From: Ottowia oryzae
GTDB lineage: Bacteria > Pseudomonadota > Gammaproteobacteria > Burkholderiales > Burkholderiaceae_C
NCBI RefSeq assembly: GCF_003008535.1
Contig: NZ_CP027666.1
Coordinates: 3,709,501 to 3,773,500 of the forward strand
Direction: 5' to 3'
Length of the DNA: 64,000 nucleotides
The notes below the pieces were generated by a model, which worked only from the letters and a program-made list of their open reading frames with translations, was not told the DNA's origin and made no database searches. The position numbers were made by a program, and so were the translations under genes. How positions within the stretch are numbered: the first letter of the stretch is position 1; the number at the start of each line of letters is the position of its first letter. Of this stretch, positions 8,718-16,684 are shown one piece after another.

Positions 8718-9776
8718 ATGATCGAAACCTGGACCACCGAGCTGCCCCACGGCATCACCCTCAGCTGCCGGTCTGCGGGCGAACGCGGGCGCCCGGTGCT
8801 GATGTTTCTGCACGGCTTTCCCGAAGCCGCCTTCGTGTGGGACGAGCTGCTGGCCCATTTCGCCCGGCCGGAGCACGGCGGCTTCCGCTGCGTGGCGCCC
8901 AACCTGCGCGGCTACGAGCGCAGCAGCAGCCCGCCCGAGCCCGAGGCCTACCGCGCCAAGCACCTGAACGCCGACATCGCCGCGCTGATCGCCCAGGAAT
9001 GCGGCGCGGGCGGCAGCCTGGCCGCGCTGGTCGCGCACGACTGGGGCGGCGCGCTGGCCTGGGGCCTGGCCAGTCTGCAGCCGGGGCTGATGCAGCGGCT
9101 GATCATCGTCAATTCGCCGCACCCGCAGACCTTCTGGCGCGGGCTGAGGGCCAGCCCCACGCAGCAGGCGGCCAGCGCGTACATGAACTTCCTGATCCGC
9201 CCCGACGCCGAGGCGCTGCTGGCGGCCGACGACTTTGCGCGCCTGTGGCCCTTCTTTGACCTGATGGGCGCGCGTGGCGCGGGCCCGATGCAGGCGGCCA
9301 GCCAGCGCCTGGACAGCGGCGCCGCAGCCAAGGCCAACGGCGCAGGCAGCCATGCAGGCGGCAACGCCACCTCATTCGGCCAGCCGGCCACGCTGCCCAC
9401 CGGCGCAGGCTGGCTGACCGAGCCGCTGCGCGCGCAGTACCGCGCCGTTTGGCAGGGCGACGGCAGCCGCCCCGGCGCGGGTCTGACGGGCGGGCTGAAC
9501 TACTACCGCGCCTCGCCCCTGCGCCCACCGCGCGAGGGCGACCCAGCCGCCGCGGCCGTGGACTTGCCCGAGGATGCGTTCACCGTGCCCATGCCAACGC
9601 TGGTGCTGTGGGCGATGCAGGACAGCGCGCTGCCGCCCGAGCTGATCGACGGGCTGGAGCGCTGGGTGCCCGATCTGCGCGTGGCGCGGATCGCCGATGG
9701 CACGCATTGGGTGGTGCATGAGCAGCCTGGGCGGGTGGCCGGGTCGATTGAGGGGTTTTTGCTATCGGAGGGATAG
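8718..9776 (+). CDS. Alpha/beta-fold hydrolase (epoxide hydrolase/haloalkane dehalogenase-like)
   Basis: A 352-residue cytosolic hydrolase. The oxyanion-hole region LMFLHGFPEAAFVWDE and the nucleophile elbow VAHDWGGALAW, with aspartate as nucleophile, place it with epoxide hydrolases and dehalogenases rather than serine esterases. The catalytic histidine is likely in GTHWVVHEQP near the C-terminus. Between the core and the C-terminal strand there is an extended cap containing an Ala/Gly-rich insert (about residues 195-225). The substrate cannot be told from sequence. The gene stands alone between repeat elements, and its stop codon overlaps the next repeat. Confidence 0.85.
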   Translation: MIETWTTELPHGITLSCRSAGERGRPVLMFLHGFPEAAFVWDELLAHFARPEHGGFRCVAPNLRGYERSSSPPEPEAYRAKHLNADIAALIAQECGAGGSLAALVAHDWGGALAWGLASLQPGLMQRLIIVNSPHPQTFWRGLRASPTQQAASAYMNFLIRPDAEALLAADDFARLWPFFDLMGARGAGPMQAASQRLDSGAAAKANGAGSHAGGNATSFGQPATLPTGAGWLTEPLRAQYRAVWQGDGSRPGAGLTGGLNYYRASPLRPPREGDPAAAAVDLPEDAFTVPMPTLVLWAMQDSALPPELIDGLERWVPDLRVARIADGTHWVVHEQPGRVAGSIEGFLLSEG

Positions 9777-9823
9777 CTGGCGGCGCTGGCGCTGCCTGCG
9801 CCAGCGGCCTGTTTTGCTTGGAT
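9772..9823. repeat. Dispersed hairpin repeat, copy 5
   Basis: Begins on the hydrolase stop codon (GGATAGCTGG), continues GCGCTGGCG, CTGCGCCAGC and ends GTTTTGCTTGGAT. Confidence 0.65.
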
Positions 9824-9840
9824 AGGCGTTGGCTTAAGGG

Positions 9841-10410
9841 ATTGAGGGCGGAGGCCGGGTCTCGGCCCGGCGGCCGACCTGCTTTCTTTTGCTTCGCCAA
9901 AAGAAAGTAGGCAAAGAAAAGGCGAGCCCGCTTGCCGTGTCCCTTCGCTTCGCTGCGGGCAACCTGCGATGCTCGCGGGAGAGGCGCTGCCGCAGAACTC
10001 GCTGCGCGCTTGCAGCGCTTCGCTCAGACAACTGCGGCAAATCAGATCACGAAGCGTGGGCATCCTTCGGTGCCCCCGCGCGCCTCACCCGCTGCGCTTC
10101 TCGGCACGTCCAGAGGGGTGGGAAGTCCAACTCGGGCCATCGCTGCGCTCGGCCCTGGGAACGCACACTGCCTCGCGCTGGCCGTATCAGCTACCTACGC
10201 CAGCGCGGCGCGCCGCCGTGCGCGAATGCCCCGCCGACCTACGTCGCATCACCGTTCAAGTGGCCGCGGAGCAGGCCACGCCAGCGAACGCCGTTTCCTC
10301 ATCTCGCGCCGGGAACTCGCGTTGTCCCCCGCCCGCAGCGCAGAGGGAGTCGGGTGCCGAGCCAGCGGCTCGGGGGTGAATTCCTCTTTCCGCGTCAGCG
10401 GCTCACGGGC
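9841..10410. repeat. Gene-free repeat region of about 570 bp
   Basis: Between the hydrolase and the acyltransferase gene. It holds a perfect 10-bp stem, CTTTCTTTTG and CAAAAGAAAG around CTTCGC (9882-9907), followed by a purine-rich GTAGGCAAAGAAAAGG stretch. This is the look of a repeat widespread in Burkholderiales (recalled, not checked). It ends with GCGTCAGCGGCTCA at 10392-10405. Open frames cross it but have no domain sense and continue antisense through the next gene. Confidence 0.5.
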
Positions 10411-11367
10411 TTAGTACAGCGAAGGTGTACCAACCGGCCGCGTCTTGAACCGCTTGTGCACCCAGTAATACTGATCGGGCATGTCGCGGATGTAGCCTTC
10501 CAGCCGCTGGTTCATCAGCGCGGTGTCGGCCACGGGATCGGCGGTGGGGTAGTCCGTCCAGGTGGGGTGCACGTGCGCGTCGTAGCCGGTGGGTGTGAGG
10601 CGCGTGACCACGGGCACGACGTGGGCGCGGCCCAGTTGGGCCAGGCGCGGCACGGAGGGCACGGTGGCGGTGGGCACGCCGAAGAAGGGCACGAAGACCG
10701 ATTCCTCCGGCCCCAGGTCCATGTCGGGCAGCAGGTACAGCAGCTGGCCTTCGCGCAGGGCGCGCACCACGGGTTTCATGCCCGCCTTGCGCGCGATGGG
10801 CGTGACGTGGCCAAAGCGCTGGCGGCCCTGGCGCATCCATTCGTCCAGCACGCCGCCCTGATCGGCGTACACGGTGCTGGAGACGCGGGCGATCTGCTGC
10901 ATGATGGCGCTGCCGCCCGCGTCCATGCCGTAGAAATGCGGCGCAAAAATGACCACGCCGCCCGGCTGGCGCAGCGCATCGACGTCGCCCGTCAGGCGCA
11001 GGCGCTGGCGCACCACCTCGGGCTTGGCGTGCCACAGCCAGGCGCGGTCCAGAAACGCCTGGGCGAAGTAGACGAAGTTGCGGCGCGCGGCGGCGTTGCG
11101 TTCGGCCTCGGTCCAATCCGGAAAGCACAGGCGCAGGTTGGTCAGCGCGATGCGCCGGCGCGAGCGCGCCACAGCGAACAGCAGGTGCCCCAGGCCCGCG
11201 CCCAGCGTGCGCACCACGCCCAGGGGCAGCGGCGCCAGCAGGCGCATCAGCGTGATCGCGGGGTGGCGCAGCTGGGGCTCTCGCCCGGCGCCATCCGAAG
11301 CGCTGGGCGCCGTGTTGGCGCGGGTGGATGCGTCGGTCGATGCGCCGCTGTCTTCGGGCGCGGTCAT
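10411..11367 (-). CDS. Lipid A biosynthesis lauroyl/acyl acyltransferase (LpxL/HtrB family), second of pair
   Basis: A 318-residue inner-membrane acyltransferase that would add a secondary acyl chain to lipid A precursors using acyl-ACP. The family motif HX4D is present as HFYGMD, and a strong N-terminal hydrophobic segment (LMRLLAPLPLGVVRTLGAGLGHLLFAVA) anchors it. The ATG at 11367 overlaps the stop of the upstream acyltransferase gene in an ATGA, so the two are translationally coupled. The N-terminal 25 residues are a polar Ser/Thr/Ala extension. Distinct paralogues usually act at different positions or with different chain lengths; which one cannot be read here. Confidence 0.88.
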   Translation of the reverse strand: MTAPEDSGASTDASTRANTAPSASDGAGREPQLRHPAITLMRLLAPLPLGVVRTLGAGLGHLLFAVARSRRRIALTNLRLCFPDWTEAERNAAARRNFVYFAQAFLDRAWLWHAKPEVVRQRLRLTGDVDALRQPGGVVIFAPHFYGMDAGGSAIMQQIARVSSTVYADQGGVLDEWMRQGRQRFGHVTPIARKAGMKPVVRALREGQLLYLLPDMDLGPEESVFVPFFGVPTATVPSVPRLAQLGRAHVVPVVTRLTPTGYDAHVHPTWTDYPTADPVADTALMNQRLEGYIRDMPDQYYWVHKRFKTRPVGTPSLY

Positions 11368-12194
11368 GGCGTGCCCCGCGGTTGCTTGTAGCGGCCGTAG
11401 CCCCACAGGTACTGCTGCGGGCATTGGCGGATCAGGCTTTCCATGGCGCGGTTGATTTGGGCGACAGCCGTGTCCAGGTCGTCACTCAGCGGCTCTGGGA
11501 AGGGCTCGAAATGCACGCGAAAGCCCTGCCCGCGCGGCAGGCGCTCGCCCCACACCAGCAGGGGCACGGCGCCGGTCTGCTGCAGCAGGCGCGCGGCCAG
11601 CGTCATGGTGTAGGCGGGCTGGCCGAACACGGGCGACCACACGCCCTGGCCTTCTGGCGGCACCTGGTCGGGCAGCAGGCCCACGGCTCGGCCGGCGCGC
11701 AGCGCCTTGATCATCTGGCGCACGCCAGACAGGTTGGTGGGCGCCGTTTCCAGCCCTTCGCGGCGGCGGGCGGTTTCGGTCACCTCGCTCAGCGCCGCCT
11801 GGCGCGCGGGGCGGTACAGCACGGTGATGGGGCCGTATTCGGCGTGGTAGCGCTCGGCCAGGCCTTGCGCGGTGATCTCAAAGCAGCCCAGGTGCGGGGT
11901 GAGGAACACCACGCCCTTGCGCGCGGCGTAGGCGGCGTCCACCGCTTCGGTGCCCTGCCACTGGGTGGGCACGGGCGGGCCAAACCACAGGCGCGGTGTT
12001 TCGGCCACCATGCGTCCGGCGTGGGCCACGGCCCCGCGCACGTCGGCAAAGGCGTAGCCGGCCAGTGCCGCGTTGGCCGCCACGCGGCGCCGGTAGGTGG
12101 GCGAGGCCAGCCAGGTCAGCCAACCCAGCAGTGCGCCCACGGCGTGCAGCAGCGGCAAGGGCCATCGGGCGACCAAACGGTACAAGCGAAGCAT
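11364..12194 (-). CDS. Lipid A biosynthesis acyltransferase (LpxL/HtrB family), first of pair
   Basis: A 276-residue LpxL-family enzyme with an N-terminal hydrophobic anchor (LPLLHAVGALLGWLTWLA) and the catalytic motif in its HX4E form (HLGCFE). Later family segments such as VGLLPDQVPPEG and QQYLWGYGRYK are present. The ATG at 12194 is preferred: the frame is open further upstream, but the extra residues are not family-like and would run into the metK leader. Coupled by ATGA to the downstream paralogue. Divergent from metK. Confidence 0.88.
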   Translation of the reverse strand: MLRLYRLVARWPLPLLHAVGALLGWLTWLASPTYRRRVAANAALAGYAFADVRGAVAHAGRMVAETPRLWFGPPVPTQWQGTEAVDAAYAARKGVVFLTPHLGCFEITAQGLAERYHAEYGPITVLYRPARQAALSEVTETARRREGLETAPTNLSGVRQMIKALRAGRAVGLLPDQVPPEGQGVWSPVFGQPAYTMTLAARLLQQTGAVPLLVWGERLPRGQGFRVHFEPFPEPLSDDLDTAVAQINRAMESLIRQCPQQYLWGYGRYKQPRGTP

Positions 12195-12336
12195 GGGTAT
12201 ACGGACAGGCCTAAAATACGCGGGTCGCCGAGTTATGGAACTACTTGCAGGGCGACGTAAAACAATTCTGCTAAAGCGTTCGCCATGACTCCCCGTAGGT
12301 TGGCAACGCAACGTTCAAACCCAAGGAGTTTATTCA
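12195..12336 (+). promoter_or_regulatory. metK leader and divergent promoter region
   Basis: The 142-base gap between metK and the acyltransferase pair has a TAAAAT -10-like box (12212-12217). Just after it is a stem GTCGCC / GGCGAC (12224-12229 with 12251-12256), then a possible second promoter starting TTGCAG at 12245. The ribosome site is AAGGAG before the ATG. The stem may be a leader structure, but I do not recognise a known SAM-responsive riboswitch. Confidence 0.4.
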
Positions 12337-13524
12337 ATGGACATGGCGAACAGCTTTCTCTTCACTTCGGAATCTGTCTCCGAAGGGCACCCAGACAAGG
12401 TAGCCGACCAGATTTCCGATTCCATCCTCGACGCCATCCTGGCGCAAGACCCGCGCAGCCGCGTGGCCGCCGAGACGCTGACGAACACCGGCCTGGTGGT
12501 GCTGGCGGGCGAAATCACCACCAACGCAGTGGTCGACTACATCCAGGTGGCGCGCGACACGATCAAGAAGATCGGCTACGACAACACCGAGTACGGCATC
12601 GACCACAAGGGCTGCGCCGTGATGGTCTGCTACGACAAGCAGAGCAACGACATCGCGCAGGGCGTGGACCAGGCCAGCGACGACCACCTGAACACCGGCG
12701 CTGGCGACCAGGGCCTGATGTTTGGCTACGCCTGCGACGAGACCGACACGCTGATGCCCGCGCCGATCTACTACGCGCACCGCCTGGTCGAGCGCCAGGC
12801 GCAGCTGCGCAAGAGCGGCAAGCTGCCCTTCCTGCGCCCTGACGCCAAGAGCCAGGTCACGATGCGCTACGTGGACGGCAAGCCCCACAGCATCGACACC
12901 GTGGTGCTGTCCACCCAGCACAGCCCCGACCAGAGCGAGACGGCGACCAAGATGAAGGCCAGCTTCGTCGAGGCGGTGATCGAAGAAATCATCAAGCCGG
13001 TGCTGCCCAACGAGTGGCTGCAGAACACCAAGTACCTGATCAACCCCACCGGCCGCTTCGTGGTGGGCGGCCCGCAGGGCGACTGCGGGCTGACGGGCCG
13101 CAAGATCATCGTCGACACCTACGGCGGCGCCTGCCCGCACGGCGGTGGCGCGTTCAGCGGCAAAGACCCGACCAAGGTGGACCGCAGCGCCGCCTACGCC
13201 GCACGCTACGTGGCCAAGAACATCGTGGCCGCGGGGCTGGCGCGCCAGTGCCAGATTCAGGTGGCGTACGCCATCGGCGTGGCCGAGCCGATGAACATCA
13301 CCGTGTACACCGAAGGCACGGGCAAGATCCCCGACGAGCAGATCGCCAAGCTGGTGCGCGAGCATTTCGACCTGCGCCCCAAAGGCATCATCCAGATGCT
13401 GGACTTGCTGCGCCCGATCTACGCCAAGACGGCCGCCTACGGCCACTTTGGCCGCGACGAGCCGGAATTCACCTGGGAACAGACGGACAAAGCGGCCTTG
13501 CTGCGCGCGTCGGCCGGGTTGTAA
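12337..13524 (+). CDS. metK: S-adenosylmethionine synthase MetK
   Basis: A 395-residue cytosolic enzyme that makes S-adenosylmethionine from methionine and ATP. Signature segments are SVSEGHPDKVADQISD at the N-terminus, GAGDQGLMFGYA in the first third, and the phosphate-binding GGGAFSGKDPTKVDRSAAY. The length matches the family. A strong AAGGAG site is 8 bases before the ATG. A second in-frame ATG follows two codons later. A clear terminator follows the stop. Essential single-gene unit. Confidence 0.97.
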   Translation: MDMANSFLFTSESVSEGHPDKVADQISDSILDAILAQDPRSRVAAETLTNTGLVVLAGEITTNAVVDYIQVARDTIKKIGYDNTEYGIDHKGCAVMVCYDKQSNDIAQGVDQASDDHLNTGAGDQGLMFGYACDETDTLMPAPIYYAHRLVERQAQLRKSGKLPFLRPDAKSQVTMRYVDGKPHSIDTVVLSTQHSPDQSETATKMKASFVEAVIEEIIKPVLPNEWLQNTKYLINPTGRFVVGGPQGDCGLTGRKIIVDTYGGACPHGGGAFSGKDPTKVDRSAAYAARYVAKNIVAAGLARQCQIQVAYAIGVAEPMNITVYTEGTGKIPDEQIAKLVREHFDLRPKGIIQMLDLLRPIYAKTAAYGHFGRDEPEFTWEQTDKAALLRASAGL

Positions 13525-13547
13525 TCACCCTGCTTCCTGACCGATCA

Positions 13548-13580
13548 CAGGGCGCCTGCGTCAGCGGGCGCCCTGTTTTC
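13548..13580 (+). terminator. Rho-independent terminator after metK
   Basis: Stem CAGGGCGCC / GGCGCCCTG with a 10-base loop, followed by TTTTC, starting 24 bases after the metK stop. Confidence 0.85.
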
Positions 13581-13630
13581 ATTGGAGGCGTGCGGGCGCC
13601 GTGGCGGCTTGCCCGGCGCGCCGATTACTA

Positions 13631-13683
13631 TAGATATGATAGCTACCAGCGCAGGCAGCACCTGCGCTGGAGCCCGATTTTTA
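13631..13683. repeat. Dispersed hairpin repeat, copy 6
   Basis: GATAGCTACCAGCGCAGG with a short centre, CACCTGCGCTGG, then an ATTTTTA tail; near-perfect hairpin. Confidence 0.75.
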
Positions 13684-13717
13684 CCGCCACCTGCGGCCAC
13701 GCGCCTGCCCGGCCACT

Positions 13718-14443
13718 TCAGTCGGCCGCAGCCTCGCTGGCCCGGAACGTGCGCGGAAAGATCGCCGCGCGCTCCCTCTCGCGCACGCGATAGCCGGTGG
13801 CCGGGCGGCCCACGGTTTGGGCGACCTGCCCGGCGGGCTCCAGAAAGCCGGCGTCCAGCATGCGCTTGCGGAACGCGCTTTTGTCCAAGGGGCGCGCCAG
13901 GACGGCCTCGTACACGTGCTGCAGCTCAGGCAGTGTGAACGGCTCGTTCAGCAAAAAGGCGGGCAGCGAGGTGTATTCCACCTTGCCCCGCAGGCGCCCC
14001 AGCGCCGCGCTGAAGATTTCCGAATGGTCAAACGCCAGGGCCATCTGCGCGGCGCGCTCCACCGGCACCCATTCCACGTCGCGCGCAGCGGCCACGGGCA
14101 TATCCGGTGGCGGCACCAACGCAAAGTAAGCGTGCGTGGCCGACCATCCGCGCGGGTCGCGTGCGGCGTTGCCCCAGCTGCCCAGTTGCTCGAGGTAAGG
14201 CGAAGAGAACCCGGTCTTGTCGTGCAGCTTGCGCAGCGCGCACTGCAAAAGGCTGTCGTCTCTGGCCACGTCGATGAAGCCCCCCGGCAGGCACGGCGCG
14301 CCAGGAAAAGGCTCGCCCGGCGCGCTGGGCCGGCGTGCGAGCAGCACATGCAAAACGCCCTGCATGACGGTGAAAACAATCACATCCACGCACACCAAGG
14401 GGCGGGGGAAGTCGAGCTCATCGTGGCCGGGTTCGCGGTGCAT
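13718..14443 (-). CDS. NrtR-like transcriptional regulator: degenerate Nudix domain plus winged helix
   Basis: A 241-residue protein with an N-terminal Nudix fold (PLVCVDVIVFTV, CLPGGFIDV) and a C-terminal winged-helix region (LPAFLLNEPFTLPELQHVYEAVL, AFRKRMLDAGFLE). The Nudix box is degenerate: after GGF the expected glutamates are replaced (ALRKLHDKTGF instead of the REUXEEXGU form). This predicts loss of hydrolysis and fits NrtR, a repressor of NAD-metabolism genes that senses ADP-ribose. The ATG at 14443 is chosen over the upstream ATG, which would encode part of the operator. It is transcribed away from the SPFH and NAD-kinase-like genes, with two palindromes between. Regulation of that pair and of itself is inferred. 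Confidence 0.85.
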   Translation of the reverse strand: MHREPGHDELDFPRPLVCVDVIVFTVMQGVLHVLLARRPSAPGEPFPGAPCLPGGFIDVARDDSLLQCALRKLHDKTGFSSPYLEQLGSWGNAARDPRGWSATHAYFALVPPPDMPVAAARDVEWVPVERAAQMALAFDHSEIFSAALGRLRGKVEYTSLPAFLLNEPFTLPELQHVYEAVLARPLDKSAFRKRMLDAGFLEPAGQVAQTVGRPATGYRVRERERAAIFPRTFRASEAAAD

Positions 14444-14466
14444 GGAGATTGACAGGCGCCTATTTA

Positions 14467-14504
14467 GTTGTACTGTACAACCCATATTAGTTGTCCTGTA
14501 CAAC
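14467..14504. promoter_or_regulatory. Two palindromic operators between the NrtR-like gene and the SPFH gene
   Basis: GTTGTACTGTACAAC at 14467-14481 is a perfect 15-base odd palindrome. GTTGTCCTGTACAAC at 14490-14504 has one mismatch in the left arm, and its symmetry continues outward (TTA on the left, TAA on the right). Centres are 23 bases apart, about two helical turns. Both lie upstream of both divergent genes. The likely binder is the NrtR-like protein, whose characterised homologues use palindromes of similar length; this is inference. Confidence 0.8.
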
Positions 14505-14535
14505 TAACATGATCGAACCAGCTAAGGAGCTTGTC

Positions 14536-15624
14536 ATGTTCGGAATCAGGTACATCAAATCGCAGCCCACCACGCACCTCATGCAGTTTCAAAAAGGCCG
14601 CGTGGTGCGCGAAGGCGCAGGGCTGGCTTTCTTCTACTACGCGCCCACCACCACGCTGGTGGCGGTGCCGCTGGCCAGCCAGGATGCGGGTTTCATCCTC
14701 GAGCTGGTGACCCGCGATTTCCAATCGGTCACCGTGCAGGGCCAGGTCACCTACCGCGTGGCCGACCCCCGCGCCACGGCAGCGCTGATGGATTTCTCGC
14801 TGCGCCCCAACGGCAGCCAGGCAAGCGAAGACCCCGAGCGGCTCCGCGAGCGCGTGGTGCTGCAGGCCAAGGTGGTGGTGCACCAGGCGATCGAGGCGCT
14901 GGCGCTGGGCGACGCGCTCAAGGCCTCGGCCGCCATCGCGGCGACGGTGCAGGCGCAGCTGGCCGCCCAGCCAGAGATACGCGCCCTGGGGCTGGAAATA
15001 CTGGGCGCATCCGTGGTGGCGATCAAGCCCACACCCGACATCGCCCGCGCGCTGGAAGCGCAGGCGCGCGAGAACAACCTGCAGGCGGCGGACATTGCCG
15101 TGTACCAGCGCCGCATGGCCGCCGTGCAGAACGAACGGGAGATCCGCCAGAACGAGCTGGATACCGAGGTGGCCGTGGAAGCCAAGCAGCGCCAGATTCA
15201 GGAGGCCCAGATGGAGGCGCGCGCTGCCGTCGCCCGGCGCGCCAACGCCCTGCGGCAGGAACAAATGGGCGCCGACGTGGAGCTTGAGCAGCAGCGCAAG
15301 GACCTGGTCGCCAGCCAGGCCGACAACACCCGCGCCCTGGCCGAGGCCGACGCGCACCGCGTGCGCGCGGTGATGCAGGCGCTGGACAACGCCGATCCCC
15401 GCGTGGTGCAGGCGCTGGCGGCGGTGGGCATGCAGCCTAGCCAGCTGATCGCGCAGGCCTTTGGCGGCATTGCCGAGCGCGCTGAGCGCATCGGGCAGCT
15501 GAACGTTTCGCCCGATTTGCTCAGTGGCCTGCTCAGGTCCGCCGACGCGCCAGAGTCCAGCGCAGCCAGCACCCGCGGCAGCGAGGCGGGCGCCCGCAAA
15601 AGCCGGCAAGGGGGCGCATCATGA
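14536..15624 (+). CDS. SPFH (band 7/prohibitin) domain protein without membrane anchor
   Basis: A 362-residue protein. The N-terminal third (FILELVTRDFQSVTVQGQVTYRV) is an SPFH/band 7 domain. From about residue 170 to 280 there is a long charged helix rich in E, Q, R and A, almost certainly a coiled coil. A short C-terminal domain follows (ALAAVGMQPSQLIAQAFGGI). No N-terminal transmembrane segment is seen, unlike HflK/HflC or QmcA. The start at 14536 has AAGGAG six bases upstream. Its stop overlaps the next gene in an ATGA, so the two products are coupled. SPFH proteins form large oligomeric rings; the role here is unknown. Control by NAD status is inferred from the neighbouring regulator. 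Confidence 0.85.
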   Translation: MFGIRYIKSQPTTHLMQFQKGRVVREGAGLAFFYYAPTTTLVAVPLASQDAGFILELVTRDFQSVTVQGQVTYRVADPRATAALMDFSLRPNGSQASEDPERLRERVVLQAKVVVHQAIEALALGDALKASAAIAATVQAQLAAQPEIRALGLEILGASVVAIKPTPDIARALEAQARENNLQAADIAVYQRRMAAVQNEREIRQNELDTEVAVEAKQRQIQEAQMEARAAVARRANALRQEQMGADVELEQQRKDLVASQADNTRALAEADAHRVRAVMQALDNADPRVVQALAAVGMQPSQLIAQAFGGIAERAERIGQLNVSPDLLSGLLRSADAPESSAASTRGSEAGARKSRQGGAS

Positions 15625-16559
15625 GTGAACAAGCCCGCCGCCGCGTGGTGCTGGTCACGCGCAAGACACGCTTGCGCGATTTGATCGAGCGCCACAACAC
15701 CCTCGCCCAGGCGCGCTTTTACGTGGAGCACCTGCAAGCGGATTTCGCCGACTACGTGCTGGAAGACGAGCGCTACGCCCGGGCGCATGCCCAGGCCATG
15801 CAGGCGCTGGCGGCCTGGGGGCGCTACCAGGTGGTTGAACGCGCTTTGTTGCCCAACTTTGTCTTTTCCGCGAGCGACATCGTCGTGGCGCTGGGGCAAG
15901 ACGGCCTGGTGGCCAACACGCTGAAATACCTGGACAAGGGCCAGCCGCTGGTGGGCCTGAACCCCGACACCGCGCGCTGGGATGGCGTGCTGCTGCCCTT
16001 TGAAGCCCCGCAGCTGGCGGACGTGCTCCGCCGCACCGATCAAGGCAGCGCCGCCGTGCGCTCGGTCACCATGGCCGAAGCGCGCCTGTCCGACGGCCAG
16101 CGCCTGCTGGCGGTCAACGATTTCTTTGTCGGCCCGCGCAGCCATACCTCGGCCTTGTACGAGCTTAAGCTGGGCGGCCGCAGCGAATTGCAATCGTCGT
16201 CGGGGGTGATCGTGTCCACCGGCATGGGCTCTACCGCCTGGATCAAAAGCGTGGTGACCGGCTCGGTGGCGGTGGCCGACGCACTGGGCCACCGGCAACC
16301 CTGCGCTTTCGAGCCACTGCCCTGGGGCGCGCCCGAGCTGCTGTACGCGGTGCGCGAGCCGTTTCCCAGCCGCCACTCCCAGGCCACGCTGGTGTTTGGC
16401 CGCGTCAGCGGGCACGCGCCTTTGACGGTGCGCTCGCGCATGGCAGACGGCGGCGTGATCTTTTCCGACGGCATGGAGGCCGACTTTCTGCGCTTTGGCG
16501 CGGGCGTTGAGGCGGTCATCGCCCCGTCGGCCATCAGCGGCCAACTGGTGGTTGGCTAG
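15621..16559 (+). CDS. NAD kinase-like protein
   Basis: A 312-residue protein with the fold landmarks of ATP-NAD kinases. The usual GGDGT loop is altered to ALGQDGLVANTL. The NE/D motif is LLAVNDFFVG. The conserved C-terminal loop is SSGVIVSTGMGSTAW, against IVSTPTGSTAY in canonical enzymes. The N-terminus differs from housekeeping NadK, and the two changed loops raise the possibility of another substrate or loss of activity. It is coupled by ATGA to the SPFH gene and probably under the NrtR-like operators. Family placement is good; reaction is unproven. Confidence 0.8.
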   Translation: MSEQARRRVVLVTRKTRLRDLIERHNTLAQARFYVEHLQADFADYVLEDERYARAHAQAMQALAAWGRYQVVERALLPNFVFSASDIVVALGQDGLVANTLKYLDKGQPLVGLNPDTARWDGVLLPFEAPQLADVLRRTDQGSAAVRSVTMAEARLSDGQRLLAVNDFFVGPRSHTSALYELKLGGRSELQSSSGVIVSTGMGSTAWIKSVVTGSVAVADALGHRQPCAFEPLPWGAPELLYAVREPFPSRHSQATLVFGRVSGHAPLTVRSRMADGGVIFSDGMEADFLRFGAGVEAVIAPSAISGQLVVG

Positions 16560-16570
16560 GAGATTTGCTA

Positions 16571-16620
16571 TGATTTTGATATCGCCTTGCGCAGCATCGG
16601 CAAGCGCTGGCGGTGTTTTT
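16571..16620. repeat. Degenerate dispersed hairpin repeat, copy 7
   Basis: TTTTGATATC, then GCGC, and AAGCGCTGGCGGTGTTTTT. The left arm is decayed relative to other copies. It fills the gap between the convergent NAD-kinase-like and MBL-fold genes. Confidence 0.4.
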
Positions 16621-16684
16621 GGGCCACATCAGCGCACGGCGATCGCCCACCCGGTCGCCCCCACGAGGGCCCCGTAGCGCCGCC

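Noticed and set aside
9889..11391. Plus-strand open frame of 500 codons across the repeat region
   Set aside because: Begins in the hairpin repeat, continues antisense through an acyltransferase gene, and has no domain or ribosome site.
12195..12336. Known SAM riboswitch upstream of metK
   Set aside because: I could not match the leader to a SAM riboswitch class I know; only one short stem is seen.
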